A stretch of DNA of 64,000 bases from Bacteroidales bacterium (GTDB lineage Bacteria; Bacteroidota; Bacteroidia; Bacteroidales; P3). How positions within the stretch are numbered: the stretch's first letter is position 1; the number at the start of each line of letters is the position of its first letter. The position numbers were made by a program, and so were the translations under genes. Positions 25,532 to 34,204 of the stretch are shown here, piece by piece. The stretch is taken from NCBI GenBank assembly GCA_016296345.1, contig JAEDJL010000004.1, positions 3,664 through 67,663 of the forward strand, written 5' to 3'. Below the pieces are notes generated by a model that was not told the origin of the DNA, ran no database searches, and was given only the letters and a program-made list of their open reading frames with translations.

Positions 25532-28249
25532 GTGGACAACAGAGCAAAATTCAACTCACTCAGAGAGCAATATCCTTGTTTTGAGTACAAGGGATTTGAA
25601 TATGGCATAGAACAAGGAGACTTCAAAGTGCAGTTTCACTTTGTTTGTGGCAATCACAGCTTCTCTCCTACCCATGTTTTCAAGCAAAAAGACTTCTATT
25701 CGTTCACTCACCTGAGCAAAGAGCAAACAGAGTTGCTTTTGTTCAACATAGGAATGATTGAACTTGTGAGCTATTGGAAAGCCTTCTGCTCTCCCACAAT
25801 CCTCATTCACTCTTGGCGTTTGAACAAGGAGCAGACAGACTTCTGGCGTAAGATTTATTTCCACGGGCTTGGCGAATTTTTCTTCCTCAACTCCATTGAC
25901 GCCGACATAGACAGCTTTGTGAACTTTGAGTTTGAGGGAGAAAGAGAGATGAAGCCCATAGACTTCGACTTGGAAGACAAATACATTGTCCCAATCGGAG
26001 GAGGCAAAGACTCTGTTGTTACATTGGACTTGCTCTGTGGTGCGGGAAGAGATGTCAGAACGCTGATTGTCAATCCTCGCGGAGCTACCTTGGATTGTTG
26101 CAAGCAGGCAGCAATAGAGCAAAAGGACATATTGGAAGACCGACGCTCGATAGACGCTCACCTTTTGGAGCTTAACCAACAGGGATACCTCAACGGACAT
26201 ACTCCTTTTTCGGCAATGCTTGCTTTCACAAGCCTTTTGTTTGCAGCCTTTTCAAAACGCAGACACATAGCTCTGTCAAACGAAAGCTCGGCAAACGAAA
26301 GCACCGTCAGGGGAGCAAAAATCAATCACCAATACTCAAAAAGCATAGAATTTGAAAACGACTTCCGCTCATACGTTTCAAAATATATCTGCAAGGACTT
26401 TGACTATTTCAGCTTCTTGCGACCGCTTTCCGAGCTTCACATAGCCAAACTATTTGCCCAACTTGACTATCAATATGTTTTCAAGAGCTGCAACGTCGGT
26501 TCAAAGCAAGATATATGGTGCGGAAACTGCCCGAAGTGTCTCTTTGCTTTCATAATCTTGTCGCCATTTTTGGCAAAAGATGTGTTGAAAGCCGTCTTTG
26601 GCAAAAATCTCTTTGAGGACGAGAATTTGCTGAGCTTTTTGCTGCAACTCTGCGGCATTGGAGAACAAAAACCATTCGAGTGCGTAGGCACGATTGAGGA
26701 AGTGAATGCCGCAATAGCCATGCGGATACACAAAGAAGAACCCTCAGAGAGTGAAGTTCTGCTTACAAAATGGCTTCAACTACCTGTGGCAAAACAATAT
26801 ATGGCAAGAAAATCATTCGACAACATCTTTGCTCTTCAAAAGGAACACAACCTCTTGCAAAGAGACTTCGACATATTTTCCAATCCATACCCTGCAATCA
26901 AGAAAGCTGCCCTCAGACGTATCCTCAAAGGACATACGCCCGTTATTCTCGGCTTCGGACGCGAAGGCAAATCCTCTCTAAAATTATTGGAAAGCATATC
27001 TGAAAATCAGCACATTATAATATCTGACCAAAACGCCGTTTCGCTCGGACAAAACGCCGGAACAGTTGAACAAAATGCCGAATCAAAAATCTCAAACGGC
27101 AAAGCAAAAAATCAGATGCCGAAAGCTGAATACAGAGCGATGACCGAGGACGAATTGAGCGAAGGAACATTGTTTTTGAAGACCCCCGGCATTCCCTACA
27201 AGAACATAAACTTCATACCGCCTCAAAAGATAAGCTCTCAAACTGACTTATTCTTACAACTATTTCACTCCCAAACGATTGCAATCAGCGGAACAAAGGG
27301 CAAAAGCACCACAAGCAGTCTTGTTTACAAAATTATCAAAGACCAAAATCCTAATGTGGTGTTGGCTGGCAACATAGGCATTCCGCTTTTCGACATGATT
27401 AACAGCATAGACGAAAAAACAATCATTGTGGCAGAGCTGTCGGCACATCAGGCGGAGTTTTTGCATCGCTCGGCTCATATCTCGGTTCTGCTCAATCTCT
27501 ATGAGGAACACTTGGACCACTTTGACAGTTGTGCCAACTATTGGAACGCCAAATTCAACCTTGCAAGAAAACAATCCGAAGGAGACTTCTTTGTCTATAA
27601 TGGAGAGGACGAACGCATCAAATCACTGCTTGCCTCAAACGGCATACTTTCCGAACTGCATCCTTTCAAAGGCAGCGACTATGTTTATCCCGAACCGAAA
27701 TACCTCAAGGGCGACCACAACCGTCTCAATGCCTTGGCAGCACTACAAGTTGCCGACATATTGGGTTTGGACAAAGAGCAGGCAGTTCAAAGCATAGTGA
27801 ACTTTGAACCATTGGCTCATCGTCTGCAAGCGGTCGGCACGATAAACGGAGTAACATACTACAACGACAGCATAAGCACCATTCCCGAAGCCACACTTGC
27901 AGCTTTGCAAGCACTGAAAGACGTACAGACCCTCATTCTCGGGGGCAAGGACCGCGGAATAGACTATGGTGTTTTGGTCGAAGGACTGAAAAAATTTGAC
28001 GTCAAGAACATAGCCTTTACAGGCAAGGCAGGACGACGAATGCTCTCACTTATTGAGCAGAGCGGAATGAAGTTCAACACCCTTGTGAGCGACAACTATA
28101 AGGAGATAGTCCGCTGGTGCAGCGAGCATACGGAGAAAGGAAAGATTTGTCTGCTCTCCCCTGCCGCCAGCAGCTACGATATGTTCCGCAACTTTGAACA
28201 CCGCGGCGAAGTATTCAGTGAATTAGTTAAGAGGATAGGGAAAGAATAG
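25532..28249 (+). CDS. MurL-MurD fusion: UDP-MurNAc-L-Ala-L-Glu epimerase plus UDP-MurNAc-L-Ala glutamate ligase
   Basis: This 905-residue two-domain protein starts at GTG 25532; the first in-frame ATG is 74 codons later. Residues 1 to about 445 match the MurL epimerase type, with a PP-loop-like ATP site PIGGGKDSVV (GGGKDS at 156-161) and a Cys motif WCGNCPKC (330-336). Residues from about 468 on are a MurD-type ligase: VILGFGREGKSS, then SGTKGKSTTSSL (587-593 ATP loop), AELSAHQAEFL, and LGGKDRGIDY. In Xanthomonas, MurD2 adds L-Glu and MurL then turns it to D-Glu. Fusion suggests both steps occur on one polypeptide. Residues 500-527 hold a repeat-encoded insertion. Confidence 0.85.
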   Translation: MDNRAKFNSLREQYPCFEYKGFEYGIEQGDFKVQFHFVCGNHSFSPTHVFKQKDFYSFTHLSKEQTELLLFNIGMIELVSYWKAFCSPTILIHSWRLNKEQTDFWRKIYFHGLGEFFFLNSIDADIDSFVNFEFEGEREMKPIDFDLEDKYIVPIGGGKDSVVTLDLLCGAGRDVRTLIVNPRGATLDCCKQAAIEQKDILEDRRSIDAHLLELNQQGYLNGHTPFSAMLAFTSLLFAAFSKRRHIALSNESSANESTVRGAKINHQYSKSIEFENDFRSYVSKYICKDFDYFSFLRPLSELHIAKLFAQLDYQYVFKSCNVGSKQDIWCGNCPKCLFAFIILSPFLAKDVLKAVFGKNLFEDENLLSFLLQLCGIGEQKPFECVGTIEEVNAAIAMRIHKEEPSESEVLLTKWLQLPVAKQYMARKSFDNIFALQKEHNLLQRDFDIFSNPYPAIKKAALRRILKGHTPVILGFGREGKSSLKLLESISENQHIIISDQNAVSLGQNAGTVEQNAESKISNGKAKNQMPKAEYRAMTEDELSEGTLFLKTPGIPYKNINFIPPQKISSQTDLFLQLFHSQTIAISGTKGKSTTSSLVYKIIKDQNPNVVLAGNIGIPLFDMINSIDEKTIIVAELSAHQAEFLHRSAHISVLLNLYEEHLDHFDSCANYWNAKFNLARKQSEGDFFVYNGEDERIKSLLASNGILSELHPFKGSDYVYPEPKYLKGDHNRLNALAALQVADILGLDKEQAVQSIVNFEPLAHRLQAVGTINGVTYYNDSISTIPEATLAALQALKDVQTLILGGKDRGIDYGVLVEGLKKFDVKNIAFTGKAGRRMLSLIEQSGMKFNTLVSDNYKEIVRWCSEHTEKGKICLLSPAASSYDMFRNFEHRGEVFSELVKRIGKE
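27029..27112 (+). repeat. Palindromic repeat array H inside murL-murD, 21-base period
   Basis: Units start at 27029, 27050, 27071 and, more degenerate, 27092, exactly 21 bases apart. They have the AAAACGCCG core seen in the intergenic arrays. Because 21 is a multiple of three, the array is read as seven-residue units: QNAVSLG, QNAGTVE, QNAESKI, SNGKAKN (residues 500-527). They fall after the second strand of the MurD N-terminal Rossmann domain, a loop position. Confidence 0.8.
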
Positions 28250-28259
28250 AAAGTTATAT

Positions 28260-28289
28260 GAGACAGGCAGCCGTGAGGCTGCCTATCTC
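28260..28289. terminator. Hairpin between converging murL-murD and pyrF
   Basis: GAGACAGGCAGCC (28260-28272) pairs with GGCTGCCTATCTC (28277-28289) with one mismatch and a GTGA loop. No strong T-run follows, so it may be a weak bidirectional terminator. Confidence 0.65.
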
Positions 28290-28294
28290 ATATC

Positions 28295-29122
28295 TTATCT
28301 CTCTAAGTAAGTCTTCATCTCTTCTTGGAGTTCTTTTGCTTTTTGGGCTGCGGTTTTGGCAAAGTCGGCACTGTGGTCGGCAAAGATGATGCCTCGGGAA
28401 GAGTTTACCAACAGACCGCACTCTTTTGTCAAACCGTATTTGCATACCTCGGAGAGTGAACCACCCTGAGCGCCTACGCCGGGAACTAAAAGGAAGTGGT
28501 CGGGTGCTATGCGGCGGATTGTGGAGAACATCTCGGCTTGTGTTGCTCCGCAAACGAACATCAGGTTGTCTTTTGTCCCCCACTCTTGGGCTTTGGTCAA
28601 GACTTGTTCAAAGAGCTTTGTGCCTTGGTTGTCTTGTGTGAACTGAAAGTCGTTTGCTCCTTTGTTTGAAGTCAATGCAAGCAGGATTACCCATTTGTTT
28701 TCATAGACTGTGAACGGCTTTACCGAGTCTTCTCCCATATAAGGGGCTATGGTCATAGAATCGAAGCCGAAGTCGCTTTCGGGAGAGAGGAATGCCTTGG
28801 CGTATTGCTGCGAGGTATTGCCTATGTCTCCCCGCTTTGCATCGGCTATGGTGAAGCATTCTTTGTCGAAAGAGTGAAGATAATCCATCGTTTTCTTCAA
28901 ACTGACAAGTCCTTCTATGCCCTGTGATTCGTAGAAGGCAAGGTTGGGCTTGTATGCCACGGTATAGGGAAGGGTGGCATCAATGATTGCTTTGTTAAAC
29001 TCAAATACGGGGTCTTCCTTCGTAAGAACGCATTCGGGCAATTTGCTTTTGTCGCTGTCCAAACCTACACAAAGGAAGCTCTTTTTGCGGTATATCAAAT
29101 CCACAAGTTCTTTTCTGTTCAT
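28295..29122 (-). CDS. pyrF: Orotidine 5'-phosphate decarboxylase
   Basis: This 275-residue protein has the type 2 PyrF layout: [13 protein letters not shown] near the N-terminus, the catalytic [12 protein letters not shown] (Asp-Lys-Asp centre), and [11 protein letters not shown] near the phosphate site. It makes UMP, the last step of de novo pyrimidine synthesis. A promoter (29148-29177) lies 26 bases before the ATG. Monocistronic. Confidence 0.96.
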   Translation of the reverse strand: MNRKELVDLIYRKKSFLCVGLDSDKSKLPECVLTKEDPVFEFNKAIIDATLPYTVAYKPNLAFYESQGIEGLVSLKKTMDYLHSFDKECFTIADAKRGDIGNTSQQYAKAFLSPESDFGFDSMTIAPYMGEDSVKPFTVYENKWVILLALTSNKGANDFQFTQDNQGTKLFEQVLTKAQEWGTKDNLMFVCGATQAEMFSTIRRIAPDHFLLVPGVGAQGGSLSEVCKYGLTKECGLLVNSSRGIIFADHSADFAKTAAQKAKELQEEMKTYLER

Positions 29123-29147
29123 ATTTCTTTAATTTTTTAATCTGATG

Positions 29148-29177
29148 CAAAAGTAACAAAATAATAACATTCCACAA
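29148..29177 (-). promoter_or_regulatory. Promoter of pyrF
   Basis: On the minus strand TTG (29177-29175), 19 bases, TACTTTTG (29155-29148). Confidence 0.7.
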
Positions 29178-29204
29178 TCGTTATTCGGTCAAAAGAGATT
29201 TGTT

Positions 29205-29630
29205 ATGCAGAAAGAAGAGATTGAACAAAGGGTTGAACTTGCTCGCAAAGCACACGCCCAAGGATATAATTGTGCAGAGAGTGTTGTCTTGGCATTTGCC
29301 GATTGTGTGGGCTTGGATAAGGATACAGCCGAAAAAATGTCGGTGTCTTTTGGCGGAGGCGTGGCAAAGATGAGAGAGATTTGCGGTTGTGTGTCGGCAA
29401 TGGCAATGCTTTCGGGATTTGTAAAAGAAAATCAGGACGAGAACTCTCGTCCCGATACAGAGAAGTGCTATCAATGGACAAAATGTCTTGCAGACAAGTT
29501 CCGCTCTGAGTGTGGGGATATTGTGTGCAGACGTTTGAGAGGTATAGAAAAGGGTTGTACAAAACCTCCGATGCCTTGCAGAGAATTGGTTGCCACAATG
29601 GCAAGGCTTATCGGTGAGAGCTTGGCTTAG
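29205..29630 (+). CDS. C-GCAxxG-C-C family redox-type protein
   Basis: This 141-residue protein begins with a helical segment containing GYNCAESVVLAFAD. Then come SFGGGVAKMREICGCVSAMAML and four later cysteines (EKCYQWTKC, CGDIVCRRL, GCTKPPMPC). This is the layout of the C_GCAxxG_C_C family, small proteins with a probable redox or metal site. The usual GCAxxG element appears as GCVSAM here. It ends by overlapping the last 4 bases of the converging sodB gene. Function is not known. Confidence 0.82.
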   Translation: MQKEEIEQRVELARKAHAQGYNCAESVVLAFADCVGLDKDTAEKMSVSFGGGVAKMREICGCVSAMAMLSGFVKENQDENSRPDTEKCYQWTKCLADKFRSECGDIVCRRLRGIEKGCTKPPMPCRELVATMARLIGESLA

Positions 29631-30205
29631 TATCGCAAAGACACTGCCTTCCAATCGACCACCTTCCACCAATCTTCCAAATAGTCGGCTCGTCGGTTCT
29701 GCTTGTCGATGTAGTAGGCGTGTTCCCATACGTCGCAAACAAGCAAAGGAGTTTGGTCTTGACAAATCGGACTGTCTGCATTGGCTGATTGAACTATCTC
29801 CAACTTGCCTGTCTGATTTTTTACAAGCCAAACCCAGCCGCTGCCAAACAGGCTCATTGCTGCCAAAGTAAATTGCCTTTTTAATTCTTCCAACGTTCCG
29901 AACTTCTTTTCCAAAGCCGAATACAGCCCTCCCGAGGGTTCTTTATCGGGTTCGGGAGCAAGACACTTCCAATAGAACTCGTGGTTAAACACTTGGGCGG
30001 CATTGTTGAAGGTTGCACCTGTCGATTTCTTTACAATCTCTTCTATGCTCATTTGCTCGAAGGCTGTTCCTGCAATCAGCTTGTTGAGATTATCCACATA
30101 GGTACGGTAGTGTTTTCCGTAATGATACTCCATTGTCAGCCTGCCGATATGAGGTTCCAAAGCCTCCAAAGAATATGGCAGCTGCATCAATTCAAATTTT
30201 TTCAT
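29627..30205 (-). CDS. sodB: Superoxide dismutase [Fe/Mn]
   Basis: The protein has 192 residues from ATG 30205 (MKKFELMQLPYSLEALEPHI); upstream in-frame codons are unlikely to be translated. Metal ligands are visible: EYHYGKHYRTYVDNLN (first His), FNHEFYW (second His), and CDVWEHAYYIDKQN (Asp and His). The FNNAAQVFNHEFYW motif leans to the Fe or cambialistic type. It removes superoxide in the cytoplasm and fits with oxyR 6 kb away. Confidence 0.95.
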   Translation of the reverse strand: MKKFELMQLPYSLEALEPHIGRLTMEYHYGKHYRTYVDNLNKLIAGTAFEQMSIEEIVKKSTGATFNNAAQVFNHEFYWKCLAPEPDKEPSGGLYSALEKKFGTLEELKRQFTLAAMSLFGSGWVWLVKNQTGKLEIVQSANADSPICQDQTPLLVCDVWEHAYYIDKQNRRADYLEDWWKVVDWKAVSLRY

Positions 30206-30303
30206 GCTTGTGTATTTTATGGTTATCACTCTACAAACAAGCAACAAAGACGTTGGTTCAACCAAGGCGAAAAAATCAAAAAACAAGATTTAACACGGAA
30301 AAA

Positions 30304-30334
30304 TTTGCTGTTTCAAAATAAATTCCTAATTTTG
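30304..30334 (+). promoter_or_regulatory. Promoter of the 2-oxoacid:ferredoxin oxidoreductase operon
   Basis: TTTG at 30304-30307, 19 bases, TAATTTTG at 30327-30334; the first gene starts at 30381. Confidence 0.75.
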
Positions 30335-30380
30335 GGGGCTGAAAAAACAAGTAAAATTATTCATTAAAAACGACACGACA

Positions 30381-30599
30381 ATGGCAATAAAAGGAGCAAT
30401 TGTAGTTGATATTGAGCGTTGCAAGGGCTGCGGAGTTTGTGCTTCGGTATGCCCGAAACAAGTTATCGCCTTATCAGCAAACGTAAATGGTAAAGGTTAC
30501 AACTACGCCGAACAAGTAAAGGACGAATGTATCGGTTGTGCAAGCTGCGGTATGGTTTGCCCTGACGGAGTTATAACGGTTTACAAAGCTAAATTATAA
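30381..30599 (+). CDS. 2-oxoacid:ferredoxin oxidoreductase, ferredoxin-type delta subunit
   Basis: This 72-residue protein carries two 4Fe-4S motifs, CKGCGVCASVCPK (about residues 15-27) and CIGCASCGMVCPD (about 51-63). It passes electrons from the TPP enzyme to ferredoxin. It is first in a four-gene operon of delta-alpha-beta-gamma type, the KorDABC/VorDABC order. Confidence 0.92.
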   Translation: MAIKGAIVVDIERCKGCGVCASVCPKQVIALSANVNGKGYNYAEQVKDECIGCASCGMVCPDGVITVYKAKL

Positions 30600-30620
30600 A
30601 CGATTTTAAAACTTAGAGAA

Positions 30621-31706
30621 ATGGCAAAGGAATTAAAATTGATGAAAGGTAACGAAGCGATTGCTGAAGCAGCAATTCGCTCCGGTTGCGATGGCTATTT
30701 CGGATACCCTATAACCCCGCAATCAGAAGTTATGGAACACCTGATGGCAGAAATGCCTTGGGAGAAAACCGGAATGGTAGTATTGCAGGCAGAAAGTGAA
30801 ATGGCATCAATCAATATGGTGTACGGAGGTGCTGCAACAGGTAAGAAGGTTATGACCTCTTCTTCTTCACCCGGAATGAGTTTGATGCAGGAAGGTTTGA
30901 CTTATCTTGCAGGTGCAGAGCTTCCTTGTTTGGTTGTAAACGTTGTACGTGGAGGTCCGGGATTGGGAACAATCCAACCATCTCAAGCAGACTACAATCA
31001 GGCAACAAAAGGTGGCGGACACGGAGACTATCAAATGTATGTATTAGCTCCTGCCACCGTACAAGAAATGTATGATTTCGTATTCGATGCTTGGGACATA
31101 GCTTTCAAATATCGTACTCCGGTTATGATTCTTTCGGACGGAGCAATCGGACAAGCAATGGAGAAATTGTATGTTGGCGACTACGTTCCTCGTTGGACTA
31201 AGGAAGAAATAGCAGCCAAAGCTCCATGGGCAGCTTACGGAAAGCCAAAATCAAGAGGACATAACATAATCACATCTTTGGAATTGGATTCTGTAAAGCA
31301 AGAAATCTTCAACCACAAACTTCAAGCAAAGTATCGTGAAATGGAAAAGAACGATACAAGATATGAAGAGATAATGTGCGAAGATGCAGATTACGTTATC
31401 GTTGCATACGGTTCAAGTGCGAGAATATCTCACAAGGCACTTCAACTTGCAAGAGAAAAAGGAATAAAAGTAGGTTTGTTGAGACCAATTACCTTGTTCC
31501 CATTCCCAAGCGAACCAATCAAACGATTGGCACAAAGAGTTAAGGGAATACTTACAGTAGAGATGAGTGCAGGTCAAATGGTTAAAGATGTACAGCTTGC
31601 ATCTGAGTTCAAATGTCCTGTAAAGTACTTCGGACGTTACGGAGGTATCATTCCTACACCACAAGAAGTATTGGAAGCATTGGAAAACGATTTAATTAAA
31701 GGATAG
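30621..31706 (+). CDS. 2-oxoacid:ferredoxin oxidoreductase alpha subunit (VorB/KorA-type)
   Basis: This 361-residue subunit opens with GNEAIAEAAIRSGCDGYFGYPITPQSEVMEHL, the pyrimidine-binding TPP domain with the YPITP motif. ATGKKVMTSSSSPGMSLMQEG and a C-terminal domain II (VKGILTVEMSAGQMVKDVQL) follow. With the beta subunit it oxidatively decarboxylates a 2-oxoacid to the acyl-CoA. Substrate is 2-oxoisovalerate or 2-oxoglutarate; the sequence alone does not decide. Confidence 0.93.
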   Translation: MAKELKLMKGNEAIAEAAIRSGCDGYFGYPITPQSEVMEHLMAEMPWEKTGMVVLQAESEMASINMVYGGAATGKKVMTSSSSPGMSLMQEGLTYLAGAELPCLVVNVVRGGPGLGTIQPSQADYNQATKGGGHGDYQMYVLAPATVQEMYDFVFDAWDIAFKYRTPVMILSDGAIGQAMEKLYVGDYVPRWTKEEIAAKAPWAAYGKPKSRGHNIITSLELDSVKQEIFNHKLQAKYREMEKNDTRYEEIMCEDADYVIVAYGSSARISHKALQLAREKGIKVGLLRPITLFPFPSEPIKRLAQRVKGILTVEMSAGQMVKDVQLASEFKCPVKYFGRYGGIIPTPQEVLEALENDLIKG

Positions 31707-31710
31707 GATT

Positions 31711-32487
31711 ATGTTTAACGAAGAGATAATAAAACCGGAAAACCTTGTTTACAAGAAAACAAGCGTCATGACCGACGCAGTTATGCACTATTGCCCCGGC
31801 TGTCCGCACGGAACAATACACAGAATAATTGCAGAAGTAATAGATGAAATGGGAATTCAAGAAACCTCTATCGGTATTGCACCCGTAGGTTGCTCAGTGT
31901 TGGCGTACAATTACTTTGACGTCGATTTTGTTGAAGCAGCTCACGGAAGAGCTCCGGCATTGGCTTCGGCAATTCAAAGATTGCACCCCGATATGCACAC
32001 CTTTACTTATCAGGGAGACGGAGACCTTGCAGCAATCGGAACAGCAGAAACAATCCATGCCTGCAACAGAGGTGAGAATATCATCATATTCTTTGTGAAC
32101 AACGCAATCTACGGAATGACCGGAGGACAAATGGCACCTACAACCCTTTTGGGCATGAAGACAGCCACCACTCCTTACGGACGTAGAGTAGATTTGAATG
32201 GTTATCCTTTGCAAATAACCGAGCTTGTTGCACAGTTGCCCGGCACATATTACGTAACTCGTCAGTCTGCATCGACACCTGCCGACGTTCGCAAGGCAAA
32301 AGCAGCCGTAAGAAAAGCATTTGAAAACCAAGCAAACAAGAAAGGAACATCTTTTGTTGAATTTGTTTCGACTTGCAACTCGGGTTGGAAGATGACACCT
32401 GTTCAAGCAAACGAATGGATGAAAGAACACATGTTCGAGAAGTATGTTCCCGGCGACATAAAAGTCGATGGACAGTTGGTAAGATAA
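31711..32487 (+). CDS. 2-oxoacid:ferredoxin oxidoreductase beta subunit, TPP-binding
   Basis: This 258-residue subunit has the diphosphate-binding motif GDGDLAAIGTAETIHACNRGENIIIFFVNNAIYGMTGGQ, the classic GDG to NN span. CPGCPHGTIH near the N-terminus and YVTRQSASTPADVRKAKAAV complete the pattern. It starts 4 bases after the alpha gene. Confidence 0.94.
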   Translation: MFNEEIIKPENLVYKKTSVMTDAVMHYCPGCPHGTIHRIIAEVIDEMGIQETSIGIAPVGCSVLAYNYFDVDFVEAAHGRAPALASAIQRLHPDMHTFTYQGDGDLAAIGTAETIHACNRGENIIIFFVNNAIYGMTGGQMAPTTLLGMKTATTPYGRRVDLNGYPLQITELVAQLPGTYYVTRQSASTPADVRKAKAAVRKAFENQANKKGTSFVEFVSTCNSGWKMTPVQANEWMKEHMFEKYVPGDIKVDGQLVR

Positions 32488-32506
32488 CCTTTAAAACAGA
32501 AAAGAG

Positions 32507-33058
32507 ATGACAGAAGAAATAATAATAGCAGGATTTGGAGGACAAGGAGTTCTTTCTATGGGAAAGATACTTGCATACTCCGGAGCAATGCAAGATAAAG
32601 AAGTCAGCTGGATGCCATCTTACGGTCCTGAAATGAGAGGTGGTACAGCAAACGTTTCAGTGATAATCTCAGATGAGAGGATTTCATCGCCGATTATCAG
32701 CCAATTTGATACAGCAATCATACTTAACCAACAATCGTTGGACAAGTTTGAACACTCGGTAAAGCCGGGAGGAGTATTGTTGTACGACCCTAACGGTATC
32801 GTTCACCCTCCTACAAGAAAAGACATCAACATCTACAAGGTGGCAGCCACCGAAAAGAGTGCAGAACTCGGAATGGCAAAAGTCTTCAACATGATAGTAT
32901 TGGGAGCATTCCTTCAAGTAAAGCCTGTTGTTACAGAAGAATTTATCGAAAAAGGATTGCAAAAATCACTACCTGAAAGACACCACAAGTTGATACCTGC
33001 AAACCTTGAAGCAGTTCAAACAGGCAAGAAACTTGTAGAGACAGTTCAAACCGTATAG
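32507..33058 (+). CDS. 2-oxoacid:ferredoxin oxidoreductase gamma subunit
   Basis: This 183-residue protein matches the gamma domain: EIIIAGFGGQGVLSMGKILAYSGA, SWMPSYGPEMRGGTANVSVIIS, and PGGVLLYDPNGI. It completes the operon, which ends at a strong terminator (33081-33113). Confidence 0.94.
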   Translation: MTEEIIIAGFGGQGVLSMGKILAYSGAMQDKEVSWMPSYGPEMRGGTANVSVIISDERISSPIISQFDTAIILNQQSLDKFEHSVKPGGVLLYDPNGIVHPPTRKDINIYKVAATEKSAELGMAKVFNMIVLGAFLQVKPVVTEEFIEKGLQKSLPERHHKLIPANLEAVQTGKKLVETVQTV

Positions 33059-33080
33059 TCGGTTTTCTATTCGAATTAAA

Positions 33081-33113
33081 GCGAGGGCGGAAGCATTTTG
33101 TTTCCGCCCTCGC
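33081..33113 (+). terminator. Terminator of the oxidoreductase operon
   Basis: GCGAGGGCGGAA (33081-33092) pairs with TTCCGCCCTCGC (33102-33113); a T-rich stretch follows. Confidence 0.9.
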
Positions 33114-33227
33114 TGTTTGTTTTCGTCTGTTGTGTGTTTCAAAATCTTGTTTGGAAAGTCCTCACTCAAAAAATTAAAGAGGTGCAAGGCACAAAGCACT
33201 CACACCTCTAAACGATTTACCTATGGC

Positions 33228-33875
33228 TTAAAAGCCGAACTTAACTCCTACCGAAAGTGTCGATGGTCTGAGTTCATAACCCGAAACACTGTTGTCTGTA
33301 CCTATTGCATGAATACTATTATCCCCTTTGAATGAAACAATATATTGCAAATAAATACCGACCGAGTTAGGATTGTCATGAGGGAACACTATCCCTGCGG
33401 TTATCGGCATTATCGGCACAAATCCCGAAAAAGAGCCGACTTGTTCGTTATTGCAAGCATACAAAATGTCAGAATACGACAATCCAAATCCGACTCCTGC
33501 TTCCAATCCCAACGATTTACCCAAGCCGAACCTGTAAAACACATCTGCATGAACAGATGCGTCCTCCTTTTTCAAGAATTTATCTTTCGTTTCTGCACGA
33601 CCATAGGAGAAAGAGGCAGATACTCCGTAGAATATTTTGCTCTTATACCCTCTCATTGCAGAGTATGATATACCCACGGTCGGAACAAAAGACTTAAAAG
33701 TGCTTACGCCTTCTGCTTCAAGGTAATTGTTGAAGCTCTGTGTGTTTGCAAGCAAGTTTGTATGCAAGCCTGCCGATTGATAAGTTTGAAAGTTACTATT
33801 GTTTTGCGAGAAAGCAGTTTGAATACTAAACGCAGAACATAGTAACATCGCTACAATTACTGATTTTTTCTTCAT
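33228..33875 (-). CDS. Outer membrane beta-barrel protein
   Basis: The protein has 215 residues from ATG 33875 (MKKKSVIVAMLLCSAFSIQTAFSQ, a signal peptide). The mature part alternates short amphipathic strands (VPTVGISYSAMRGYKSKIFYGVSASFSYG, HADVFYRFGLGKSLGLEAGVGFGLSYS) and ends with a terminal aromatic, SVGVKFGF, the outer-membrane barrel signature. About eight strands. Role unknown. It converges on the oxidoreductase operon terminator and diverges from the TPR gene. Confidence 0.78.
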   Translation of the reverse strand: MKKKSVIVAMLLCSAFSIQTAFSQNNSNFQTYQSAGLHTNLLANTQSFNNYLEAEGVSTFKSFVPTVGISYSAMRGYKSKIFYGVSASFSYGRAETKDKFLKKEDASVHADVFYRFGLGKSLGLEAGVGFGLSYSDILYACNNEQVGSFSGFVPIMPITAGIVFPHDNPNSVGIYLQYIVSFKGDNSIHAIGTDNSVSGYELRPSTLSVGVKFGF

Positions 33876-34204
33876 TTTACTTTTTCTTTTTGGTTTAACA
33901 ATAAGTATTTGTTCACTAAATGATTGAATTGTTTGGCAAATGTCTAAAAAAAATGATACCACCAAGAAAAACCAAATAAAAAAGCTATAACTTCTTACTG
34001 ATTTTTGCTAACCTTTACTCAATCAGTTTATTTGAAGCGGTGCTTCTTTCGTCATAAATTTCGCAATAATATATCAAAGTACGGTTAAGTCTTGGTCAAA
34101 CAGCCATGCGATTGGCAAAAATCGCAACAAAGCGGGCTTGGGTTGATTGTTAATTGTCAATTAAATCTTATCTTTGCTCTCTGAAAATAACAATTTGACC
34201 TGTC
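33876..34204. other. Intergenic region between divergent barrel and TPR genes
   Basis: 329 bases, A+T rich, no gene seen. It holds the plus-strand promoter at 34147-34176. The minus-strand promoter of the barrel gene is not clear. Confidence 0.6.
34147..34176 (+). promoter_or_regulatory. Promoter of the TPR protein gene
   Basis: TTG at 34147-34149, 19 bases, TATCTTTG at 34169-34176; ATG at 34205. Confidence 0.75.
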
